From Priapulus caudatus (Eukaryota > Priapulida > Priapulimorpha > Priapulimorphida > Priapulidae), in assembly GCF_000485595.1 (NCBI RefSeq), contig NW_014577244.1, forward strand, positions 211,363 through 275,139: a DNA stretch of 63,777 bases, in the 5' to 3' direction. This document shows, piece after piece, positions 45,071 through 63,777 of the stretch. The position numbers and the translations under genes were made by a program. A model generated the notes under the pieces. That model was not told where the DNA came from and ran no database searches. It saw nothing but the letters and a program-made list of their open reading frames with translations. Every line of letters begins with the position of its first letter. The first letter of the stretch is position 1.

Positions 45071-48000
45071 ATGGTGTCGGACTTTTTCTTCCCCAACATG
45101 GGAGGAGTAGAAAGTCACATTTACCAGCTCTCTCAGTGTCTTCTTGCCAGAGGTCACAAGGTCATTGTAGTGACTCATGCGTATGGTGACAGGACGGGCG
45201 TGCGTTTCCTGACAAACGGGCTGAAGGTATATATAATAACTAGCAACACAATCTACACCTTCATAAATACACATTAATCTAGTATTTGTGTTATGATCCA
45301 CTTACACTTTTTCCCATTTGTTCCATTTCGCTGTTATCCATGACTACACACTACTGCCTTTCCCAGGCATACTTTGGCATTGGTGTATCGTCCAGAAATA
45401 TTATTGACATTTTTTTCCTGGAAATACTGGGTCCAACTACTGTCTTTCTAGAAATACTAGACTCGTCTGTCATTCTGAGAATTTCTATACTATAGATACT
45501 ACAGTCTTCCAATTGCCTTTCATTTAAAATGAGTGTATTGAGATATTGAGTGGGTGCGATTCTTTCTATTTTATGCTAGGTTTATTATCTACCAATAAAG
45601 GTTTTCTACAATCAGTGTGTGCTGCCAACCCTCTTCACAAGTCTCCCTTTGATCAGAGAGATATGCATTCGTGAGCAAGTGACAGTCTTACATGGTCACT
45701 CGGTGAGCATGCTTCGATACCTTCTGTTGTAACGTACACTTTCTGACTGTGAGATGGCTATATGTGTCCGTATTTCAGTCAAACTAGCTCTTTATTGGCA
45801 TGTCCATCTTAGAAAGATTGTTGATAGTACTAGACATGAGTTAAGTAGAGTTAAGAAGACTGCTATAAATGAACGTAGCTCGGTATGTAGGGCTGGATGG
45901 CGTGTTTTTGAGGCATTCAACTGTTATTCCTAAGTATGTTCTAACGAAGCTCTGAACTCCCAAATTAGTATGGCATTGGTATGACTAAACTCAATTTATA
46001 GCACATTCCTATATTAATACCTGCTGAAGTCGAGGTGAGCTGGCATGTGTTTTAGTGGTAATGTCTACGTTCTGTGAGTGAGAGCCACCTGTCACTGCTT
46101 TCAGGCATTCTCAACGCTGGCGCATGAGTCAATGTTCCATGCGCGTCTCATGAACGTCAAGGCTGTGTTCACCGACCACTCACTATTTGGCTTTGCTGAT
46201 GCCTCCTCAATCATCACCAATCAGCTACTAAAGATTGCGTTGGCAGGCTGCAACCATGTGATATGTGTTTCGCACACAAGGTACGCATAATTATATATAT
46301 ATATGTGTGTATAAGTGTAGTAGGGGAGTGATAGGGATGCGAATATCAATTGATTTCTATGATAATAGCAAGTTTGTATCTTTCTAAAGATGATTTTTCG
46401 CTTGTGTTCCATGTTTATTTGTTCATCTAATGTAGTGTCCGTAATGTGCAAATGTTCACCAGTAAATTTTGTATGTGAAATTATCTGAGAACTGCAAGTA
46501 TTTGCAGCACTGAGACTTAAATAAATTCTCAGTGTGAATATATGTCTGTTTTCAGCAAGGAGAACACAGTGCTGAGAGCATCGCTGAAACCAGAAATGGT
46601 GTCTGTGATACCAAATGCAGTAGACTGCACTGCATTTACGCCTGATCCCTCACAGCGAGACAAAAACAAGTGTAATTACCACAAAAATTGAGGCCATATA
46701 TGGTATTGTCTGTGTTTGTGTGGGTTATCATTACCAAGGGTGTGTGTGTTTCACTTCTATCCTTGGCTTTTACGTATCGGGTTATCGGATAGAATGAAAT
46801 TGGTTTTTGGTAGCCGTGGAATCCTGTGACTCCTGTACTGTCTCTCTGCATGTTGAGGTGTTTGCAGGTAGATATAGGTGTGTATCACTTAGGGTAAGGT
46901 GCATGTGATAAACCACACTACTAGAGGGCAGCACAATCAGGTGCGCGGTCTATCATGGTTATTGCAATAACAACTTTAAAACTAGTAATCGTTATGCTGT
47001 TTCTTGACATTCATAGAATCAGATAATTATGATTGTTTCTTCACGTGCAGACCGTTCTGAATATCTACTTATTCTGGCTGCAGTTTTCATGATTGTACGT
47101 GGATGAATGTTTTATTTGCAGTGACCCTAGTGGTGGTAAGCAGGCTAGTCTACAGGAAGGGCACAGATCTACTTGCAGCCATAATCCCAGTCGTATGCAG
47201 GAGACATCCTGATGTGCAGTTTCTAATCGGTGAGGCATGGGTTAAGTAAACAACATGAATTGTGGTTATATGCATTGGTATACATATTGTGAGGGTTTGA
47301 TGAAGACTTGCAGAAATATGCAGTATCTTATTGCTGTTATCGTAGCTATACATTGTAGCTTATAGATATTGGGATGTAGATTCGTGGCAGTTACAGTGAA
47401 TGTAAAGAAAGTTAGAGGTCATTGGCATTGCAGTTTTATTTCAAATGCATGGACAATGAAGAATTAACTATAATTTAGAAGGCAGTGTATTCAACTAAAT
47501 CACATTTTCAGCTTGATTAGTAGTTTGTATGAAGGGGATAAGATTGTATGATATTTCCATCTATGACAGGAGGTGATGGGCCAAAGAGAATCGTCCTAGA
47601 GGAGGTTCGAGAAAGGCATGAACTTCATGACAGAGTCTGCCTGCTTGGGTCTCTTGAGCACAGTCAAGTACGAGAGGTTAGTGCGAAACGTTACTTTTTC
47701 AATGTTTTACAACGTAGGTACACATTTATTCACATATATCCACCAGGTGGCAGCACTTTCTATACTAGTAATGCTGTGCTTACTTGTATTTTAGAACACA
47801 ATATTCTTGTCTAACCGCATCTGGGAACGTTTATAGCAATTGCCAATAGCAATATATTGAAACATTTCTGTTAAATTGTAATGGTTAGTGTGGAAGTACA
47901 AGAGAAAGGCTATTAATTTCCTGTAGGTGCTGGTAAAGGGCAGTATATTCGTGAACATGTCCTTGACAGAAGCCTTCTGCATGGCAATCGTCGAGGCAGC

Positions 48001-51000
48001 CAGCTGTGGGTACGTTTAGTTTTCGTATTGCTAGCAATTATTCAAAGTGGTATGTTTATGTAGAATAGGTTTAGATACAGCTAATATGCAGATGCAATAT
48101 ATTCTAGAATATCAGATCTAATGAAAACAGGCCAACAAGTATAAATACAACGCTGAATGTTAAAATGCTGTTGAGAACCAAGTTGTACCAGCTGTCACAG
48201 AAAAAAAAGAGGAGGAGAGGAGAAGACCAAATTTGGATTAAGATGGATGCCGAGTTAAAGTGAGAGTGAGGAAGTGGGAAATAGAAAATGAAAAGAGGGA
48301 GAGAAAAGAGAGAAAGAGAGATACGCACGCACGCACGCGCGCGCACACACAGAGGGAGAGAGGCAGAGATAGAGAGACATAGAGAGAGGGAGGGAGAGAG
48401 AGTGTGTGTGGTGAGAGGGGGAGGGAGGAAGGGAGGGAAAGGGTGAGATTGTTATATTACTGTTGTAAACATAGTCCAGTTTCCCTGTCCATGTTTCAAT
48501 TGATAAAACATTAGTTCTGATGACAAGGCTTGAATATAGCTCATTTGTTAGTTGTTGCCTCTTCCCACTACGTGACTACAGCATTACTGGGTTACTTACG
48601 TTTAGCCTGCAGGTTGTGAGCACGCGCGTGGGAGGAGTGCCAGAGGTTCTGCCACCAGATCTGATTCGACTCGCACAGCCGAACGTCACATGTAAGTATG
48701 CGAGTAATTGTCATCATTTCAGTCAAGGACTGCTTGTCCAATACAGGGTGTCCAGTTTCAACTGCAAGAGAGAAGTCTGGTTGCATGGTGCAGTGAACAC
48801 TGGGAGATCAACTCAGCCAGAATGGGTGGCATACCCTGATATCCCCAGGTTCCAACATGGGATGTCATCAGTTAACCCACCACAGAACTAGTTAAACTAT
48901 GTAGTGCTATATGAAAGTAGATAATTGGAAGCGAGCTAACAAATTACAAATGGAAACCAGGAAAGAAGTATGGGAGCTTGTGCAATAGCATACCTAAATG
49001 AAATATATAGATGAAAAGATAAATATACAAATAATGTGCGTGCGTGTGTGCAAGGGTGCACGTCTGTGCACAGATGTGTGCTGAATTATGTATAATATAA
49101 AGGCTCCGTAAAGAATGGTTGCTTTGCAGCTCTTCTAGCTGAGATAGAATCAGCTATAGCCGACTGCCGGAGAGGCACCAACCTAGATCCCTATGTCGTC
49201 CATGAGCGCGTCAAGGCTCTGTACAGGTGGCAGGACGTGGCACAACGCACCGAGATTGTATATGACTCCATCGTAGTCAACCCTGAAGCTACAATGGAAG
49301 ATAAACTACGGAAGTAGGTGTACGGGCGCTTCACTCGGCATTGGCTGTCAATTACAATGAAAGTCTGTTACAGCATCATGAATATGGCCAAAATGTGCCA
49401 CCTGCCATTTCTGAATGGTGTTTGACAGTAACATGCACTCGGTACTTATTGGATTTCCCTGCTAACTTCTCTGGGTTGCAGATTTTAACCAAGTACCGTT
49501 ATAGTGCTCATATATTTTTTTCCTGCATTTCTTAGTGGTATACTTAAATAAGAGCACGAACTTCTGTTTTAGGTTGCACAAGATAGGCCCTATAGTTGGC
49601 TGGATGGTCATATTACTTGCTGTGATCGATTTATTCATCCTGTACATTCTAGAGTGGTGCAGACCAAGAGAGGTAAGTGGTGCGACGATGTAGTTATATT
49701 ACCCATCATTCATGAAGTGCATTTGATTACTGCGGTATAGTATGGCTCATAGGGTTTATGTCCTCCAGGGTACTATCGGAGGGTTCCCTGGGTACGGTTC
49801 GATATATCGGAACGTACCCTGGTAACTATCTGATATGGTTAGGGTTAGGGTTAGGGAGTAGGCGTAGGCGAGTCCCTAGACTCGTTAGTGGAGTAGGCGA
49901 GGTACGGTCCGGCATATTAGATAGTACCAGGGTACGTTCCGATATATCGAACCGTACCCAGGGTACCCTCCGATAGTACCCTGGGGGACACAGACCCTCT
50001 CAGCTATAGTATGATTCTGGTGCTCACAAGTGTTCAGCTGAAAAAAACCATTACATTCCATTAAGATTATGAATATAGAACCAAGACCCATTCTGTTGTA
50101 ACAGTGCCAAGTGAGCAAATAGTAAAACACGAGTTGTGATGGGATTATATCAATTGTTTACATAAATGAGTCGATCCTTATATAAGCATTTTATGATTTC
50201 AGCATTAATAAGTATTCACTTCTATCACTGTGTCCTACTAAGTGATTCCCTGTTGACAACNNNNNNNNNNNNNNNNNNNNNNNNNNNNNNNNNNNNNNNN
50301 NNNNNNNNNNNNNNNNNNNNNNNNNNNNNNNNNNNNNNNNNNNNNNNNNNNNNNNNNNNNNNNNNNNNNNNNNNNNNNNNNNNNNNNNNNNNNNNNNNNN
50401 NNNNNNNNNNNNNNNNNNNNNNNNNNNNNNNNNNNNNNNNNNNNNNNNNNNNNNNNNNNNNNNNNNNNNNNNNNNNNNNNNNNNNNNNNNNNNNNNNNNN
50501 NNNNNNNNNNNNNNNNNNNNNNNNNNNNNNNNNNNNNNNNNNNNNNNNNNGGGTTAGGGTTAGGGTTAGGGAGTAGGCGTAGGCGAGTCCCTAGACTCGT
50601 TAGTGCATGGAGTAGGCGAGGTACGGTCCGGCATATTAGATAGTACCAGGGTACGTTCCGATATATCGAACCGTACCAGGGTACCCTCTGATAGTACCCT
50701 GGGGGACATAGACCCTCTCAGCTATAGTATGATTCTGGTACTCACAAGTGTTCAGCTGAGAAAACCCATTTCATTCCATTAAGATTATGAATATAGAACC
50801 AAGACCCATTCTCTTGTAACAGTGCCAAGTGAGCATATAGTAAAACACAAGTTGTGATGGGATTATATCAATTGTTTACATAAATGAGTTGATCCTTATA
50901 TAAGCATTTGATGATTTCAGCATTAATAAGTATTCACTTCTATCACTGTGTCCTACTAAGTGATTCCCTGTTGACAACTATTAGTTTGATCTCCTTATCT

Positions 51001-51269
51001 TATGTGTCACATTGTTGGGAGGGCATAATTCATGTTTATATCCGTGAATACGGTATGTTCCATAGAATATAGATGTTGTCCCTGCCTGGCCTTCCTGCAA
51101 GACTTCACCCGGGGTGACTGAACACACAGCTAGCATGAGAAAGCAGACAGCCACCAGTGCAACTAAATACACAGCTACTAGCCAGACGAAGCGGCGTAGC
51201 TCGAATAAAAAGAGTTCAGCACCGATTCAAGATTCTGCACAAACCATAACACCCAACGAATACACTTAA
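45071..51269 (+). CDS. PIGA: GPI-GlcNAc transferase catalytic subunit PIG-A, 11 coding exons
   Basis: Catalytic subunit of the enzyme moving GlcNAc from UDP-GlcNAc to phosphatidylinositol, the first step of GPI anchor synthesis, on the cytosolic face of the ER; GT4 family. Exons: 45071-45226, 45580-45702, 46105-46280, 46556-46671, 47122-47229, 47570-47676, 47927-48009, 48606-48691, 49130-49313, 49573-49672, 51102-51269; phases join for 468 residues (human 484). The N-terminus [20 protein letters not shown] is the donor-site loop. [36 protein letters not shown] and [13 protein letters not shown] follow. The EX7E motif of GT4 enzymes is EAFCMAIVE (Glu 277 and 285). A C-terminal membrane segment ([18 protein letters not shown], ~388-405) precedes a polar tail. 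A splice-acceptor-like CTCAG just before the ATG means an upstream exon may exist, as in mammals. The last exon is the least certain: it rests on phase and a good pyrimidine tract only, and the intron before it holds a gap and duplication. Confidence 0.93.
48180..48450. repeat. Purine-rich simple sequence in a PIGA intron
   Basis: GAGA/GGAGG-rich tract with a short (CACG)n run at 48320-48350. No coding signal. Confidence 0.8.
49763..49988. mobile_element. TIR element with telomere-like core (PIGA last intron)
   Basis: Inverted ends of ~75 bases: GTCCTCCAGGGTACTATCGG... and the inverse ...CCGATAGTACCCTGGGGGAC. The centre contains GGTTAGGGTTAGGGTTAGGG, identical to the animal telomere unit. 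Right of it the sequence recurs at 50551-50978. Confidence 0.75.
49840..50978. repeat. ~720-base apparent tandem duplication around an N gap
   Basis: 49840-50260 and 50551-50978 are nearly identical, including the right half of the TIR element and the flanking intron text up to TTGACAAC. The 290-base gap (50261-50550) replaces what would be the left part of the second copy. Either a real duplication or two haplotypes joined in series. Confidence 0.7.
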
Positions 51270-51380
51270 TTGCCGTGAGATATCCATAGCAAGTTGTTAC
51301 AAAACTAACGTCACTACAGCTATCGGACGTGCAACCTGTACAACATAGGGGGCCTACATACAGAAAGCTCCTGGGTGATA

Positions 51381-51550
51381 CTCCATTAGGAGTGTTCCCA
51401 ACTTTATTGTCATGTATTTTATGTTATATATATATATATATGGTCATGGTCATATATTAGTTTGTGGTTTGTGGTTGGGTTAGGGTTATGGTTAGGATTA
51501 TCAATCATTAATCATTAATGATATCAAAGTTGGGAACACTCCTAATGGAG
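51381..51550. mobile_element. 170-base MITE after PIGA
   Basis: Perfect ~25-base inverted ends, CTCCATTAGGAGTGTTCCCA and its inverse, around an AT-rich centre with TTAGGGTTA. Starts 111 bases after the PIGA stop. Confidence 0.8.
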
Positions 51551-52303
51551 CGTTAGCCAAGCTTATCTAACAGCTCATGGTCGACGTCAGCTGCTGTGAG
51601 TTGCACAAGTTACACAGTTCAGATCTGGTTGTTTTTAGAATGAACGTTGGCAGCTAATGTAATATTTACGAAAAGAAAATATACAGATGCAATGCTGATC
51701 ACATTAGCTACAATATAATATATCGTTCGGTAGGAACCACATGGTATCACAATGTAGTGTGTGACACGATTATACATTGCTCATTATCACTATAACCTGC
51801 TAGATCTAACATAGACAGGGATGGAGAGAAGTGTTTATGTCATAGTGTATAAAGTCCACTCCGTATCTCATATTTGTATGAAGCAGAATAGCTTTTATAT
51901 CTATTAAACTTTTGTAATTTGTTAGAAAAGTGACATTTGTTTTCATTGGTTTACATTTATTTAATATATTCCTTCGATAAGCAGAAAATTGTGATTTTAC
52001 TGCAAAATAAACCACCAATGTTTAAACCCAAATATCTAGCTACCACAAACACTTTGTAGAGAAAGAAAACAGACATTTTTAGCCACCACAATGAGATTGT
52101 GGATCCAAGTGTACATGAAAATCACGTATTTTGTAAATACCATTGCAAAGGTAGAAATTGTTTTTCATTGTTTCTAGACAGGTGGATGGGTGGAAACGCC
52201 AGTCTGCCACAAATACATAAAAGATATGTTGTTGTTAGATGTTTGTGCTTGATGTGGAGTTGTCCTGCAATATCATAGATATAGAATATAGAGTACTGTA
52301 TTC
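51551..52303. other. Spacer between PIGA and MSH2, left part
   Basis: AT-rich; no conserved coding sequence or structured RNA recognised. Confidence 0.45.
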
Positions 52304-53016
52304 TATAGACCAGTCTTAAATATTATTCATGACCTGGGGTCATCGCACGAAAACGAGGCTAAGCTAGGCAATTTTGTAAACAATGGCTGCTCCGGCAGGC
52401 ACGCACAGAGGGGGTACACGCATGTACACGCGGGTACACGCAGATACATGCACGTACACGTACACGCGGTTACACGGAGATACACGCACGTATATGCGGG
52501 TACACACACGTACACGCGGGTACACGCAGGTACACACAGGTACACACAGTTACACGTGGGTACACGCAGATACACGATACGTACACGCACGTACACGCAT
52601 GTGCACGCGTGTACACGCACGTACACGCGTGGTACGTGGTGTTATGCTGCGTGTACGTGCGGTGTACCTGCGTGGCGTGATACCAGCGTGCACGTGCGGT
52701 TCTAGCCCGTGTGCACGGCGTGTCATCTGCTGTGTACGTGTACGTGGTATCTGCCGTTGTACGTGCGCTGTATCTCCGTGTTACGTGCGTGTATCTCCGT
52801 GTACGTGTGTGTATCTGCGTGTACGTGCGTGTATCTCCGTGTACCCGCGTGTATCTGCGTGTACGTGCGTGTACCCGCGTGTACGTGTGTGTATCTCCGT
52901 GTACACGCTCTGTGCGTGCCTGCCTGAGCAGCCATTGTTTACAAAATTGCCTAACTTAGCCTCGTTTTCGTACGATGACCCCCCAGGTCATGAATAATAT
53001 TTAAGACTGGTCTATA
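52304..53016. mobile_element. Palindromic element with TACACG-repeat arms
   Basis: Ends TATAGACCAGTCTTAAATAT and its inverse; the outer ~95 bases on each side are nearly perfect complements (AACGAGGCTAAGCTAGGCAA, AACAATGGCTGCTC). Inner arms are degenerate GTACACGC repeats (52410-52640) and the inverse GTGTACGTGC repeats (52725-52910). The whole 713 bases could fold back. Confidence 0.8.
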
Positions 53017-53630
53017 TCTATGGTAATATTGATCTTTCACCATCAAACATCATAACTGATCAAAATGCCACGTTAGTGTTGCATCCTCAAACACAACAAC
53101 TTATTGAGATGCCAGGAAGGAGTTTTTTGTTAGTGTATATGTAGACAATAAACCGCCATATCCGCCATGAATAAAAAAAAGATCCACAAGATCTGATGTA
53201 TAGAAGCAACTGTGGCTAGGTGGTGTGGGAGGGCTGTTGAGTAAATATACAAATTTTTGGTGCATAAATGTATATAGAAATGCAACAGACGACATCGAGG
53301 CACACAAGTCCTGTGAAATATTCTTGATAAAAAAAGATCATTTACAAACACTAACACATATATTTGCGACTAACCAATTTACATGCTATACTATTTGCAC
53401 AGGCAGCAGACAAAAACTTATTGACGTTCAACGAAAGTCTTGATTAAATGCAGGTACCATGTATTCCTCTCTTCCCTTGCAGTCAGTTATTTACATATTA
53501 TTGCCACAAAGCTTGTGACTATTGCTAACTACAAGCTAGCAAGTTTGTTAAATCATGATTTCCAACAATCTTGAAGGTCAGGAACGATCTGTTGTTGTTT
53601 CTATGTGGAGTAGGTGAGCTACATGACTCA
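53017..53630. other. MSH2 downstream region
   Basis: AT-rich with no conserved coding sequence. Expected to contain the MSH2 3' UTR and poly(A) site (leftward). Confidence 0.4.
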
Positions 53631-62253
<8,623 letters not shown>

Positions 62254-62394
62254 CTGTAACATGGTTCATTAAGAGCATAACTGCAGTTTTTGAAAACACA
62301 TTTATTTACATCCTTACCTTCAAGAGTTTATTAGTTTCATATCTTACTAGTACTACGCATACATATAACTCACATACACATAAAACACTACACA

Positions 62395-62935
62395 ACCCAG
62401 ATAGCATGCTTACGTTGGGCCAACGTTGGCATTTGGTTGGCACGGTCACGGTTGGCAATATGACGGCCCAACGGTGGGCCGACCGTTGGCCCAACGTTGG
62501 CCCAACGGCAGTCAGCCAACGTTGGCCCAACCGTCATATTGCCAACGTGCCCAACTTCATCAATTGCCAACGTGGCTGAACGTCCAGAACAGCCAACGTT
62601 GATCCAACGGCTTTTTGCTCAGCGTGCCAACGTTGCACCAACGGTCATATTGCCAACGTTTGGCCCAACTTCCCATTTTGCGACCACGACGTTGGCCCAA
62701 CGGATTTTGCTCGGCGGGTCTCAACGTTGGCTCCAATGTCAACATTGCAACGTTGCCCAACTCTGACAGCCACATTGGCCCACGCCTGACAGCCAAACGT
62801 TGGCCCAACGTCTGACAGCCAACATTGGCCCCAACGGCCTGATCAGCCAACGTTGGCCAACTCTGACAGCCCAACATTGGCCCAACCCTGACAGCCAACT
62901 GTTGGCCCAACGGCTTTTTGCTCACGTCCACGTCG
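62395..62935. repeat. Palindromic satellite, GTTGGCCCAACG units
   Basis: Tandem units built on CCAACGTTGGCCCAACG, which is largely self-complementary, separated by phrases such as GGTCATATTG, GGCTTTTTGCTC and TCTGACAG. In the MSH2 intron at the right edge. Spacing is irregular. Confidence 0.8.
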
Positions 62936-62944
62936 ATTTCCCCC

Positions 62945-63777
<833 letters not shown>

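Overview
The window is animal nuclear DNA. It carries six conserved metazoan protein genes, five of them certain, mostly split by short to mid-size GT-AG introns, in AT-rich sequence crowded with inverted-repeat transposons, a Helitron remnant, minisatellites and microsatellites. Gene content (exocyst, GPI anchor synthesis, KICSTOR, MutS homologue), dense DNA-transposon debris and long (CT)n, (CACG)n and (TA)n tracts suggest an invertebrate, probably marine and possibly early-branching such as a sponge or cnidarian. The sequence alone does not fix the species. Three N gaps (24674-24683, 36748-36781, 50261-50550) show it is a draft assembly.

Layout. 1-8423: no gene seen; nested and solo TIR elements and microsatellites. 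8424-20011 (+): EXOC8, 17 exons, complete by splice phase. 20012-21180: two minisatellites directly after the EXOC8 stop. 22035-34957 (-): NOP2/NSUN1, 15 exons, tail to tail with EXOC8; its introns hold many transposons. 34958-42037: gene-free transposon graveyard with a Helitron 3' end and helicase fragment, large nested palindromes and foldbacks. 42074-42577 (+): TTC32. 42585-43913 (+): KICS2, intronless and GC-rich, starting 7 bases after the TTC32 stop. 45071-51269 (+): PIGA, 11 coding exons, with a gap and an apparent duplication in its last intron. 53631-62253 (-): MSH2, last 15 exons; the first ~230 residues lie beyond the right edge. 62254-63777: MSH2 intron filled with a palindromic satellite and ~830 bases of pyrimidine repeat.

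The genes do not form one pathway. They serve vesicle tethering (EXOC8), 28S rRNA m5C methylation and ribosome assembly (NOP2), an uncharacterised TPR role (TTC32), amino-acid control of mTORC1 (KICS2), the first step of GPI anchor synthesis (PIGA) and DNA mismatch recognition (MSH2). TTC32 and KICS2 may share a transcript because of their tiny spacing.

Exon borders below were placed by reading frame, splice consensus and phase continuity against remembered family sequences. No alignment or RNA data were available. The most unusual signals are a minisatellite that multiplied an MSH2 splice donor, the TTC32-KICS2 arrangement, and EXOC8 exon 4 trapped between two long palindromic transposons. 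No wholly new multi-gene system was recognised.
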